A DNA stretch of 64,000 nucleotides, taken from Streptomyces sp. NBC_00162. GTDB lineage: Bacteria > Actinomycetota > Actinomycetes > Streptomycetales > Streptomycetaceae. Positions 54,940 through 63,567 of this stretch are shown here, one piece after another; position 1 is the first letter of the stretch; every line of letters begins with the position of its first letter. The notes under the pieces were generated by a model that ran no database searches, was not told the origin of the DNA, and saw only the letters and a list, made by a program, of their open reading frames with translations. The stretch covers positions 7,316,001 through 7,380,000 of the forward strand of contig NZ_CP102509.1 of the NCBI RefSeq assembly GCF_024611995.1, read 5' to 3'. Both the position numbers and the translations under genes were made by a program.

Positions 54940-55863
54940 GTGAAGTGGCCATGGAAAACAAAGGCGATGGCGAAAGCCGGAGCGAAGGCTCAGGCGCCGG
55001 AGAGCGTGCCCGCCGACGAGGCACAGGAAGCTCCACCGCCGGTGGACGCGGCTGCCGTGGCCGCTGCCGCCGCCGAACGGGCGGCGCAGGAGCGGGTGGC
55101 CCAACGCTGGGGCCGCCATGCGGCGGGGTGGCAGCACTGGCTGGCCCGTTCCCCCGTCGGAGTCGACCTGCTGCACTGGTGGTTCGACGAGGCCGACCTG
55201 ACCGCTCTGGTCGGCGAGGACCGGTTCGTGGAGCGGCTGGGAGAACTGCTCTCGCAGGCCGCGCCGCGCGACATCGCGGCGACGGGGCTCGGCTGCACCC
55301 GGCGTGTCGACCGGGCCTGCCGCTTCGCCGAGGTCTGCAGTCAGGATCCCGTCGTACCGCCGGGAGGAAAGATCGAGAGCTATCGGCACGGGGAGGTACC
55401 CGGGGCTTGCAGCAGTTTCATCGACTGCTGGACCCGGCACCAGATCGAGGTGGATTTCACCGCCGGCGACCGCCACCGATCGGTGCTCCTGTTCCGCGAC
55501 AGCCCTGCCGAGGCCCGGCTCTGGGTCAACGGCGTGCGCGTGGGGGAGGGCGAGTGGCTGGACAAGGGCGGTTTCTGGGAGGACGAGCGCTTCTTCACCA
55601 TTCGGATCGAGGGGCCGACGGACCACCCGCAGCAGGGGCTCGGCCACATCGGCGCCCAGCTCTACAAAATCGTCTCGCTGCTAATCCACGACGCGGAGCG
55701 GGGCGCCACGCGCATCCTCGTCCCTGAGGACACCGAGAACTGGACCGATCCCGTTCGGGACGTGCGGGACGGAAGGGGCTACGTGTACCCGACCCGGGAG
55801 GCCCGCGCGGCCGGCGGCACCCCGGACCGGACGTTCCCGATCGACGAACCGGAGGCCGGCTGA
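54940..55863 (+). CDS. Hypothetical protein with Ala/Lys-rich N-terminus
   Basis: 307 residues from GTG 54940 (GAGGGGG upstream). It starts KWPWKTKAMAKAGAKAQ, then an Ala-rich helical stretch (residues 40-65). The globular part (WQHWLARSPVGVDLLHWWFDEADL and SSFIDCWTRHQIEVDF) ends in DEPEAG. Several Cys residues (CTRRVDRACRFAEVC) might bind metal. No known family. It follows mltG by 69 bp on the same strand and ends 4 bp before the convergent monooxygenase gene. Confidence 0.68.
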   Translation: MKWPWKTKAMAKAGAKAQAPESVPADEAQEAPPPVDAAAVAAAAAERAAQERVAQRWGRHAAGWQHWLARSPVGVDLLHWWFDEADLTALVGEDRFVERLGELLSQAAPRDIAATGLGCTRRVDRACRFAEVCSQDPVVPPGGKIESYRHGEVPGACSSFIDCWTRHQIEVDFTAGDRHRSVLLFRDSPAEARLWVNGVRVGEGEWLDKGGFWEDERFFTIRIEGPTDHPQQGLGHIGAQLYKIVSLLIHDAERGATRILVPEDTENWTDPVRDVRDGRGYVYPTREARAAGGTPDRTFPIDEPEAG

Positions 55864-55867
55864 GGGC

Positions 55868-56983
55868 TCAGCCCACGCGAGCTCCGACCGGCTCTCCGGC
55901 CCGTTCGCGGGCCAGCAGCCGGCGGATTTCGCGCACCGCCGCCGCGCCCGCGCGGTTGGCGCCGATGGTCGACGCCGACGGGCCGTAGCCGACGAGGTGG
56001 ATCCGTTCGTCGCGCACGGCCCTGGTCCCCTCGACCCGGATGCCGCCGCCCGGCTCGCGCAGGCGCAGTGGAGCCAGGTGGTCCACGGCCGCGCGGAACC
56101 CGGTCGCCCACAGGATGACGTCCGCCTCCACCCGGCTGCCGTCGGCCCAGGCGGCGCCCGTGCGGGTGATCCGGTCGAACACGGGCCGGCGGTCCAGCAC
56201 CCCCGAGTCGAGTCCGGCCCGTACGGCCTCGTTCAGCGGGAGTCCCGTCACGCTGACCACGCTCTGCGGCGGCAGCCCCCGGCGCACGCGCTCGTCCACC
56301 AGCGCCACCGCCGCCCGGCCCTCGGCCTCGCCGAAGCTGCCGTCGCGGAAGACCGGGGGCCGCCGGGTCACCCAGGTGGTCTCCGCGGCCACCGCCGATA
56401 TCTCCAGCAGGTGCTGCACCGCCGAAGTGCCGCCGCCCACGACGATCACCCGTGCTCCGGCGAACTCCTGGGGCCCCGGGTAGTTCGCGGTGTGCAGCTG
56501 CCGCCCGTGGAAGGTCTCCTGACCCGGGTAACGCGGCCAGAACGGCCGGTCCCAGGTGCCGGTGGCGTTGATCAGGACCCGGGCGGACCAGGTGCCGGCC
56601 GAGGACTCGACCAGCAGCCGCCCGTCGGCTCCCTCGCGGACCGCCGAGACGTCCACGGGCCGCCGTACGCGCAGGCCGAAGCGCTCCTCGTAGGCGGCGA
56701 AATACTCCCCGATCACCTCGGAGGAGGGCCGCAGCGGGTCGGCGCCGGACAGTTCCATGCCGGGCAGGGCGTGCATCCCGTGGACCTTGCCGTAGGTGAG
56801 CGAGGGCCAGCGGAACTGCCAGGCCCCGCCCGGACGGGGCGCGTGGTCCAGGGCCACGTGGCCGATCCCCGCCCGGGCGAGGTGGTAGGCGCTGGACAGC
56901 CCTGCCTGCCCGGCCCCGACCACCACCACGTCCACGCCCATGCCCACGTTCGCGTCCGCATCCCGCGTCAGAACATTGTTCAC
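55868..56983 (-). CDS. Flavin-containing NAD(P)H-dependent monooxygenase
   Basis: 371 residues from GTG 56983. Two Rossmann nucleotide motifs: VVVVGAGQAGLSSAYHLAR (FAD) and VIVVGGGTSAVQHLLEIS (NADPH). GTWDRPFWPRYPGQETFHGRQLHTANY lies between. It resembles class B flavoprotein or CzcO-type monooxygenases, possibly oxidising a small substrate or a P450 product. The P450 gene ends 7 bp upstream, so they are one operon. Confidence 0.87.
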   Translation of the reverse strand: MNNVLTRDADANVGMGVDVVVVGAGQAGLSSAYHLARAGIGHVALDHAPRPGGAWQFRWPSLTYGKVHGMHALPGMELSGADPLRPSSEVIGEYFAAYEERFGLRVRRPVDVSAVREGADGRLLVESSAGTWSARVLINATGTWDRPFWPRYPGQETFHGRQLHTANYPGPQEFAGARVIVVGGGTSAVQHLLEISAVAAETTWVTRRPPVFRDGSFGEAEGRAAVALVDERVRRGLPPQSVVSVTGLPLNEAVRAGLDSGVLDRRPVFDRITRTGAAWADGSRVEADVILWATGFRAAVDHLAPLRLREPGGGIRVEGTRAVRDERIHLVGYGPSASTIGANRAGAAAVREIRRLLARERAGEPVGARVG

Positions 56984-56990
56984 GGTTCTA

Positions 56991-58379
56991 CTAACTACGG
57001 GGCGCGGCCGGATCTTCCCCGCCCGGCACCGGGCGCAGCGTCGCCCGCACCGGTCCGGTCGGCTGCAGGGTGAGCCCCGGGAACACCCCGGCCCGCTCGC
57101 TCCCGCTGTCCAGGTGGAACCGCTGCCCCAGCACCGCCAGTACGAGCACGGCCTCCACCAGCGCGAACCGCGCCCCCAGACACGCCCGCGGGCCGCCGCC
57201 GAAGGGGATCCAGGCGTGGTCGGGCACCGGATGCGGGGCGTCCGCGTCCCACCGCTCGGGCCGGAAGGCCTCCGGATCCGGGAACCAGCGTTCGTCCCGG
57301 TGCATCGACCACGGGCTGGTCCACAGCGCGGTCCCCGCGGGTACGGGGCGCCCGCCGATGCTCGCGCCCTCCCCGGCCACCGCCGAGATCAGCCAGATCG
57401 GCGGGTAGATCCGCAGCGACTCCTTGACCACCTGCCGGGTCCAGGGCAGCCGCGCGTAGTCGTCGTACGTCGGCAGCCGCCCGCCGAGCACCCGGTCCAG
57501 CTCCCCGGTCAGCCGGGCCCGCGCCCCGGGCGCCCCCGACAGGAGTTGCCAGGCCCAGGTCAGGGTGGTCGAGGTGGTCTCGTGGCCGCCGATGTAGAGG
57601 GTGATCGACTCGTCCCGCAGCTCCTTGCGGGACAGCGGGGCGCCGTGTTCGTCGCGGGCCGCGAGCAGCCGGCTCAGCAGGTCGTCCCGCTCGGCCCCGG
57701 CGGCCGAGGCCGCCTCGTGCTCCCGTATGACGTGTGCGATCTCCCGGTCCAGGACCGCCACGGCCTCCCGCATCCGCCGTCGCCCGGGCGTCCGCACCCA
57801 CGGCGGCAGAAACAGCGTCAGCCCCCGGAACTCGGCCCCCAGTTCCCGCTGGGCGGTGGCCATGGCCGCGCTGATGGGCGCCTCCCGGCCGGCGGCGTCG
57901 CTCCCGAACAGCGTGCGCACCGCGATCCGCTGGGTGAGTCCGGCCATCTCCCGGTGCACGTCGATCCGGTCGCCCTCGCGCCAGCTCCCGGCCAGCGCGT
58001 CCGCGCACTCCACCATCGTGGCGGCGTACGAGCGCACTTGGCGCGGCCGGACCGCGGGCTGGACCAGGGCCCGCTTGCGCCGCCATTCGTCCCCGGTGGC
58101 CACGACGACCCCGTCGCCCAGCAACTGGTGGAAGGCCCAGCCCAGTTCCATCGGCTTGAAGGTGCCCTCCACGGCCCCGAGCAGCTCACCGGCGTGCTCG
58201 GGCCGCGAGATCAGCACGTTGCGCTGCGGCCCGAGCGCCCACGGCACCCAGTCCCCGTAGTCATCGCGCAGCGACTCGAAGAAGGCCAACGGGTCGCGGG
58301 CGAAGGCGGGCAGATTCCCTATCAGGGGCCACTGGCGCGGCCCGCTCCCGGCGCCCCGGGGCAGCGTGGTGGCGGTCAC
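56991..58379 (-). CDS. Cytochrome P450
   Basis: 462 residues from GTG 58379 (AGGA upstream; the frame opens 11 codons earlier). I-helix GGHETTSTTLTW, ExxR motif KESLR, PERF region FRPERWD, and the haem loop FGGGPRACLGARFALVEA with the axial Cys. Its length and features resemble CYP102/CYP4-type or fungal-like bacterial P450s rather than short CYP105s. It requires separate redox partners, since none is fused. The flavin monooxygenase follows. Confidence 0.92.
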   Translation of the reverse strand: MTATTLPRGAGSGPRQWPLIGNLPAFARDPLAFFESLRDDYGDWVPWALGPQRNVLISRPEHAGELLGAVEGTFKPMELGWAFHQLLGDGVVVATGDEWRRKRALVQPAVRPRQVRSYAATMVECADALAGSWREGDRIDVHREMAGLTQRIAVRTLFGSDAAGREAPISAAMATAQRELGAEFRGLTLFLPPWVRTPGRRRMREAVAVLDREIAHVIREHEAASAAGAERDDLLSRLLAARDEHGAPLSRKELRDESITLYIGGHETTSTTLTWAWQLLSGAPGARARLTGELDRVLGGRLPTYDDYARLPWTRQVVKESLRIYPPIWLISAVAGEGASIGGRPVPAGTALWTSPWSMHRDERWFPDPEAFRPERWDADAPHPVPDHAWIPFGGGPRACLGARFALVEAVLVLAVLGQRFHLDSGSERAGVFPGLTLQPTGPVRATLRPVPGGEDPAAPRS

Positions 58380-58463
58380 GCAGGCATCCTGGCAGCCGCC
58401 GCGCGAGGGCACCAGAGGACCGCCAGGCCCGTCGGTGAACGGCCCCCGCCGCCCCGGACGGCG

Positions 58464-59141
58464 TCAGAGCGCGGTGCGCGCGGTCAGCCAGTCGTAGGCC
58501 GCTTCGGCGGTGAACTCCCGCTGTCCGCCCGGGAAGAGCAGCCCGGCGTCCGCGAAGGCGGCGTCGTGTGCGCGCTCCGCCACGTACGGGATCGCCACGC
58601 ATTCCATGCCGGCCGCGCGGGCCGCCAGCGCTCCCGGCTCCGCGTCCTCGACGACCACGCAGTCGGCGGGCTCGGCGCCCAGCCGGCGGGCCGCCTCCAG
58701 GAACACGTCCGGGGCGGGCTTGCCGTGCGCGACCTCCTCGGCGGAGACCACCGTCGTCAGCAGGGCGTCCAGACCGGTACCGGCCAGCACCGCGTCGATC
58801 GCCTCGCGCGAGGAACCGGAGGCCACCGCCATCGGCACCCCCTCGGCGCGCAGCCGCTCCACGAACTTCCGCATCTCCGGGAAGACTTCCGTCCCCGTCC
58901 GGGCCAACTCGAGGTAGGCGGCGTTCTGTTCGGCGAGCAGCTGCTCCACCGGCGCCTGGATCCCGTACCGTTCCCGGAGGATCTCCAGCGTCTCCAGGGT
59001 GCCGATGCCGATGAAGCGGGAGTGTTGCTCCCAGGTGAAGTCCGGGACCCCGTGCCGCTCCAGAGTGCGGCGCCCCGACTCGTAGTAGTTCGGCTCGCTG
59101 TCCACGAGGGTGCCGTCGAGATCGAATATGACGGAAATCAT
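58464..59141 (-). CDS. HAD family hydrolase (beta-phosphoglucomutase-like phosphatase)
   Basis: 225 residues. Motif I FDLDGTLVDSE (Asp7, Asp9), motif II VASGSS, a Lys in GKPAPDVFLEAARRLG, and motif IV VVEDAEPGALAARAAGM. The cap domain sits between motifs I and II as in beta-PGM-like HADs. It hydrolyses a phosphomonoester such as a sugar phosphate, but the substrate is unknown. Minus strand, between Lrp and P450 genes. Confidence 0.92.
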   Translation of the reverse strand: MISVIFDLDGTLVDSEPNYYESGRRTLERHGVPDFTWEQHSRFIGIGTLETLEILRERYGIQAPVEQLLAEQNAAYLELARTGTEVFPEMRKFVERLRAEGVPMAVASGSSREAIDAVLAGTGLDALLTTVVSAEEVAHGKPAPDVFLEAARRLGAEPADCVVVEDAEPGALAARAAGMECVAIPYVAERAHDAAFADAGLLFPGGQREFTAEAAYDWLTARTAL

Positions 59142-59186
59142 CCGTTGTGCCCGTCCTGCCGGTCGTGTCCTGTCTTTACCATCCTG

Positions 59187-59666
59187 TCAGGCTTTGCGAG
59201 CAGCCCGTCCCACGGCCTCGACCAGCGGCAGCAACCGGTGCGCGACCCGCTCGCGCAGGGCCACCTCGGTGCGGGTGCGGACCACCCCCGGCAGCTGGAT
59301 CAGCCGCTGGATCACGTCCTCCAGATGTGCGTTGTCGCGCGCCGCCACGCGCGTCAGCAGGTCCCCGCCACCGGTGATCGAGAAGGCCTCGATGATCTCG
59401 GGAACGGCCGCCAGCGCCTCGCCCACGTCGTCCAGGTGCCCCTGGGTCACCTCGATGTGCACGAAGGCCAGCACCGGATGCCCCAGCGCGGCGGGGGAGA
59501 GCGAGGGCCCCGTCCCGGTGATCACCCCGGTGCGCTCCAGCCGGTCCAGCCGTGCCTGCAGCGTGCCGCGGGCGACGCCGAGGATGCGGGCGTACTCGCG
59601 GACACTGGTGCGCGGCTGCTCGATCAGCAGGCGCAGGATCCTCGTGTCGAGCTCGTCCACCGCCAT
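59187..59666 (-). CDS. Lrp/AsnC family transcriptional regulator
   Basis: 159 residues from ATG 59666. HTH: LDTRILRLLIEQPRTSVREYARILGVARGTLQARLDRLERTGVI. RAM effector domain: AFVHIEVTQGHLDDVGEALAAVPEIIEAFSITGGGDLLTRVAARDNAHLEDVIQRLIQLPGVVRTRTEVALRERV. The frame is open another 58 codons upstream, but that part has no family match. It is divergent from an SDR gene, so it may regulate it. Confidence 0.9.
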   Translation of the reverse strand: MAVDELDTRILRLLIEQPRTSVREYARILGVARGTLQARLDRLERTGVITGTGPSLSPAALGHPVLAFVHIEVTQGHLDDVGEALAAVPEIIEAFSITGGGDLLTRVAARDNAHLEDVIQRLIQLPGVVRTRTEVALRERVAHRLLPLVEAVGRAARKA

Positions 59667-59805
59667 GCCCAGACTGTACCAATGGCCCAGTTCACCGGAT
59701 CTTGACCAGGCGGTGATCCGCGGGGACGCCGCATGGCACTCCCGGAAGCGAGGGGTGAGTGTGTTGTGGGCGGCATTCGCACCGGATCCACGAGCGGAGA
59801 GAGCC

Positions 59806-61377
59806 ATGACAGGTATGAACTGCCTGGTCACCGGGGCCACCGGCTACATCGGCGGCCGACTGGTGCCCGAGCTCCTCGCCGCCGGACACCGCGTCCGCTG
59901 CCTGGCCCGGTCCCCGGAGAAACTCCGTGACCATCCCTGGGCCGGACAGGCCGAGATCGTCCGCGGCGACGCCACCGACCCGCAGTCCGTGGCCGAGGCC
60001 CTGGACGGCATCGAGGTGGCCTACTACCTCGTGCACGCCCTCGGCGGCGGCTCCGGATTCGAGGAGCGCGACCGCGCCGCCGCCCGCATCTTCGCCGAGC
60101 AGGCGCACTCCGCCGGAGTCCGCCGCATCGTCTACCTCGGCGGGCTCACCCCCGCCGGCATCCCCGTCCGCGAACTCTCCCCGCACCTTCGCTCCCGCGC
60201 GGAGGTCGGCGAGATCCTCCTGGCCGGCCCCGTGCCGGCCACCGTCCTGCGCGCCGCCGTCATCATCGGATCCGGTTCGGCCTCCTTCGAAATGCTGCGC
60301 TACCTCACCGAGCGGCTGCCCGTCATGGTGACGCCCAGCTGGGTGGGCACCCGTTGCCAGCCCATCGCCGTCCGCGACGTCCTGCGCTACCTCGTCGGCA
60401 GCGCCACCATGGCGCCCGAGGTGAACCAGGCGTTCGACATCGGCGGCCCGGACGTGGTCACGTACGAGGAGATGATGCGCCGCTACGCAGCCGTGGCCGA
60501 GCTGCCCCACCGGCTCATCCTGCGCGTCCCGATGCTCACCCCCGGCCTGTCCAGCCACTGGATCGGCCTGGTCACCCCCGTACCGCGGGCGCTGGCCCGG
60601 CCGCTCGCCGAATCACTGCGCCACGAGGTGGTCTGCGCGGAGCACGACATCGCGCGCCACGTCCCCGACCCGCCCGGTGCGCCGGTCGGCTTCGACCAGG
60701 CCCTGTCGCTGGCCCTGCGGCGGGTGCGGGAGGCCGAGGTGACCACTCGCTGGTCCTCCGCCTCCGTGCCGGGCGCGCCCAGCGACCCGCTGCCCACGGA
60801 CCCCGACTGGGCGGGCGGCAGCCTCTACACCGACCGGCGGGAGATGGCCGTCGAGGCCTCGCCCGGCGCGCTGTGGCGGGTGGTGGAGGGCATCGGAGGC
60901 GAGAACGGCTGGTACTCCTTCCCGCTGGCCTGGTCCGTACGAGGCTGGCTCGACCGGCTCGTAGGCGGAGTCGGCATCCGCCGCGGCCGCCGCGACGCGA
61001 CCCGGCTCCGGGTGGGTGACGCCCTGGATTTCTGGCGGGTGGAGGAGATCGAACCGGGCCGGCTGCTGCGCCTGCGCGCCGAGATGCGGCTGCCGGGCCT
61101 GGCCTGGCTGGAGATGTACGCGGATCCCTGCCCCGAGCCCGGCCGCGCGCGCTACCGGCAGCGGGCGCTGTTCCACCCGCACGGACTGCTCGGCCACGTG
61201 TACTGGTGGAGCGTGTCCCCCTTCCACGCCGTGGTGTTCGGCGGGATGGCCCGCAACATCGCCCGCGCCGCCGAACGTCCGGCCGCTTCCGATGCCCCCG
61301 CATCCGCCGCGGCCCCCGCGGCCGGAGTACCGCACGACAACCGTCCTGCCCAGCCCGACCCGGAGCGAGATCCATGA
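59806..61377 (+). CDS. NAD(P)H-binding SDR-family protein with DUF2867 C-terminal domain
   Basis: 523 residues from ATG 59806 (GGAGAG upstream). N-terminal extended SDR: LVTGATGYIGGRLVPELLAAGHRVRCLARSPEKL, then AYYLVHALGGGSGFEERDR and RRIVYLGGLTP. Residues about 340-490 are a DUF2867 ligand-binding-like domain (EMAVEASPGALWRVVEGIGGENGWYSFPLAWSVRGWLDRLVGGVG). It is an uncharacterised oxidoreductase often near carotenoid or light-response genes in actinomycetes. It shares ATGA with the photolyase gene. Confidence 0.87.
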   Translation: MTGMNCLVTGATGYIGGRLVPELLAAGHRVRCLARSPEKLRDHPWAGQAEIVRGDATDPQSVAEALDGIEVAYYLVHALGGGSGFEERDRAAARIFAEQAHSAGVRRIVYLGGLTPAGIPVRELSPHLRSRAEVGEILLAGPVPATVLRAAVIIGSGSASFEMLRYLTERLPVMVTPSWVGTRCQPIAVRDVLRYLVGSATMAPEVNQAFDIGGPDVVTYEEMMRRYAAVAELPHRLILRVPMLTPGLSSHWIGLVTPVPRALARPLAESLRHEVVCAEHDIARHVPDPPGAPVGFDQALSLALRRVREAEVTTRWSSASVPGAPSDPLPTDPDWAGGSLYTDRREMAVEASPGALWRVVEGIGGENGWYSFPLAWSVRGWLDRLVGGVGIRRGRRDATRLRVGDALDFWRVEEIEPGRLLRLRAEMRLPGLAWLEMYADPCPEPGRARYRQRALFHPHGLLGHVYWWSVSPFHAVVFGGMARNIARAAERPAASDAPASAAAPAAGVPHDNRPAQPDPERDP

Positions 61378-62747
61378 ACGTCGCGGTGGTCCTGTACACC
61401 TCCGACCTGCGCCTGCACGACCATCCGCCGCTGCGCGCGGCCCTGGCCTCCTGTGACCGGGTGGTGCCGCTCTTCGTCCGCGACCACGCCCTCGCGGCAG
61501 CCGGATTCGCCCCGCCCAACCGGCAGGCCTTCCTCGCCGACTGCCTCGCCGACCTGGACGCCGGACTGCGCGAGCGCGGGGGCCGCCTCGTGATCCGCTC
61601 CGGGGACGCCGTCCGGGAAGTCTGCGCCCTCGCGCGGGAGACGGACGCCGACGAGGTCCACATGGCCGCGGGGGTCAGCGGCTACGCCCACGCCCGCGAG
61701 GATCGGCTGCGCACCGCCCTCGAAGCAGAGGGCCGCCGGCTGCACGTGCACGACATGGTGATCACCGCGGTCGCCCCCGGGGCCGTCCTGCCCGCCGGCT
61801 CCGACCACTTCGCCGTCTTCACGCCCTATTTCCGCCGCTGGGCCGAGCTGCCGCCGCGGGCCGTCGCCGCGGCCCCCCGCACCGTCCGGCTCCCCGAAGG
61901 CCTCGGCTCCGAGCCGCTGCCCGTGCGCGGCGCCCTCACCGGAGTCTCCCCGGGCCTCGCCCGGGGCGGCGAGACGGAGGCCCGCCGGCTGCTGGCGAAC
62001 TGGCTGCGCTCCGGCATCTCCCGCTACGAGGACACCCACGACGACCTGGCCGGCGACGCCACCTCCCGGCTCTCCCCGCACCTGCACTTCGGCACCCTCT
62101 CGGCCGCCGAGGCCGTCCACCGGTCCCGGGCCGTCGGCGGCCCGGGCGCCGAGGCCTTCGTCCGGCAGCTGTGCTGGCGCGACTTCCACCACCAGGTCCT
62201 CGCCGCACGCCCCGAGGCGGCCGCCGAGGACTACCGCCCCCGCCACGACCGGTGGCGCACCGGCCCAGCCGCCGAGGAGGAGACCGAGGCCTGGAAGGAG
62301 GGCCGCACCGGCTACCCGGTGGTGGACGCCGCAATGCGCCAGCTGCGCCAAGAGGGCTGGATGCCGGGCCGCGGCCGGCTGCTCGCCGCGAGCTTCCTCA
62401 CCAAGACCCTGTACGTCGACTGGCGGACCGGGGCCCGCCACTTTCTGGACCTCCTGGTCGACGGGGACCTCGCCAACAACCAGCTCAACTGGCAATGGGC
62501 CGCGGGCACGGGCACCGACACCCGCCCCAACCGCGTGCTCAACCCCGTCCGGCAGGGCCTTCGGTACGACCCGCAGGGCCGCTACGTCCACCGCTGGGTG
62601 CCGGAGCTCGCCGGGCTCCTCGCGCCTCACGTGCACGAGCCGTGGCGGCTGCCGGGCCTCGAGCGGGCGCGGTACGACTACCCGGACCCGGTGGTGGGGC
62701 TCGCCGAGGGACTCGACCGCTTCCGGCGGGCGCGGGGGACCGGGTGA
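61374..62747 (+). CDS. phr: Deoxyribodipyrimidine photolyase
   Basis: 457 residues from ATG 61374 (ATGA overlap with the SDR gene). N-terminal antenna-chromophore domain (VVLYTSDLRLHDHPPLRAAL) and the FAD domain: GISRYEDTHDDLAGDATSRLSPHLHFGTLSAAE, FVRQLCWRDFHHQVL, GYPVVDAAMRQLRQEGWMPGRGRLLAASFLTKTLYVDWRTGARHFLDLLVDGDLANNQLNWQWAAGTGTD. This is a CPD class I photolyase that repairs UV-made thymine dimers with blue light. Coupling to the SDR gene is likely. Confidence 0.95.
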   Translation: MNVAVVLYTSDLRLHDHPPLRAALASCDRVVPLFVRDHALAAAGFAPPNRQAFLADCLADLDAGLRERGGRLVIRSGDAVREVCALARETDADEVHMAAGVSGYAHAREDRLRTALEAEGRRLHVHDMVITAVAPGAVLPAGSDHFAVFTPYFRRWAELPPRAVAAAPRTVRLPEGLGSEPLPVRGALTGVSPGLARGGETEARRLLANWLRSGISRYEDTHDDLAGDATSRLSPHLHFGTLSAAEAVHRSRAVGGPGAEAFVRQLCWRDFHHQVLAARPEAAAEDYRPRHDRWRTGPAAEEETEAWKEGRTGYPVVDAAMRQLRQEGWMPGRGRLLAASFLTKTLYVDWRTGARHFLDLLVDGDLANNQLNWQWAAGTGTDTRPNRVLNPVRQGLRYDPQGRYVHRWVPELAGLLAPHVHEPWRLPGLERARYDYPDPVVGLAEGLDRFRRARGTG

Positions 62748-62784
62748 GCGCCGTGCGCCGCCGACGCCCCGGTGACGACGCGCA

Positions 62785-63513
62785 CTAGCGGGTGTGCAGC
62801 CGGGGCAGCGTCCGGTGCGCGAGGGCCACCGCCGACACCACGGCCGCAGCGGGCAGCAGCAGCTCGCCCACGGTCCACCCGGCCCGGATCAGCAGGGCCC
62901 CGGTCAGCCCGCCCGCGAACATCGACAGCACCGCCTTGGCCCGAAGCCGCCAGGCTCCCGTCCCGTACCCGAAGGCGCTGTCGTGTCCCAGGGCCGAGCT
63001 GCCGATCAGCGAGGTCATGGACCGGGTGACCAGGGTCGTCGGCACGCCGGGCACGTTCACCCGCATGCTCGTCACCGTGCGGATGCCCATCGCCGTCGCC
63101 AGCAGCACGGTCACCGTCACATGCGCGGCGGCCGGATGCCCGTACCGCGGCGCCACGTCCCATCCGACGGCCGCACCGGCCAGGATCAGCGCGGCCTCGA
63201 CGTACAGGCCGAGCCCGACCCAGCGCCACCCCCGGGCCTCCGCAGCCGACTCCATCCGCGCCCCGCACACGGCCCCGGCGGCGAACGCCACCAGCGACAC
63301 CGCGGACGACACCGCGGGCAGATTGCCCTCCCGCGCGAGCCCGAACGCCAGGAAGAGCACATTGCCCGTCTGCATCGCGGTGAAGACCGGCCCGAGGGCG
63401 AGCAGGCTCACCGCCTCGATCAGCCCGGTGACCGCGGTCAGGACGATCAGCAGCCCCGTCAGGGACGGACGCAACGGGTGCGCACCCACCTTCATGAGGC
63501 CCGACAGTGACAC
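62785..63513 (-). CDS. DUF1275 (YoaK family) membrane protein
   Basis: About 242 residues from GTG 63513; ATG 63495 and GTG 63519 are alternatives. Six TM segments: LTGLLIVLTAVTGLIEAVSLLALGPVFTAMQTGNVLFLAFGLA is the family signature, followed by AVSSAVSLVAFAAGAVCGAR, GLGLYVEAALILAGAAVGW, HVTVTVLLATAMGIRTVTSMRVNVPGVPTTLVTRSMTSLIG and C-terminal helices. Function unknown. It is convergent with the photolyase gene. Confidence 0.85.
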   Translation of the reverse strand: MSLSGLMKVGAHPLRPSLTGLLIVLTAVTGLIEAVSLLALGPVFTAMQTGNVLFLAFGLAREGNLPAVSSAVSLVAFAAGAVCGARMESAAEARGWRWVGLGLYVEAALILAGAAVGWDVAPRYGHPAAAHVTVTVLLATAMGIRTVTSMRVNVPGVPTTLVTRSMTSLIGSSALGHDSAFGYGTGAWRLRAKAVLSMFAGGLTGALLIRAGWTVGELLLPAAAVVSAVALAHRTLPRLHTR

Positions 63514-63567
63514 GCCCACCCCCGACCCTCGGCGCCGACATGCCGGACAGGGCCTAGGGTCCGGAGG

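Noticed and set aside
56971..56981. GAACATTGTTC palindrome, like an SOS box
   Set aside because: Actinobacterial LexA sites have four bases between GAAC and GTTC; here there are three. It also lies within the coding start of the monooxygenase.
56940..59705. 921-residue plus-strand open frame
   Set aside because: Antisense to P450, HAD and Lrp genes, which all have clear motifs on the minus strand.
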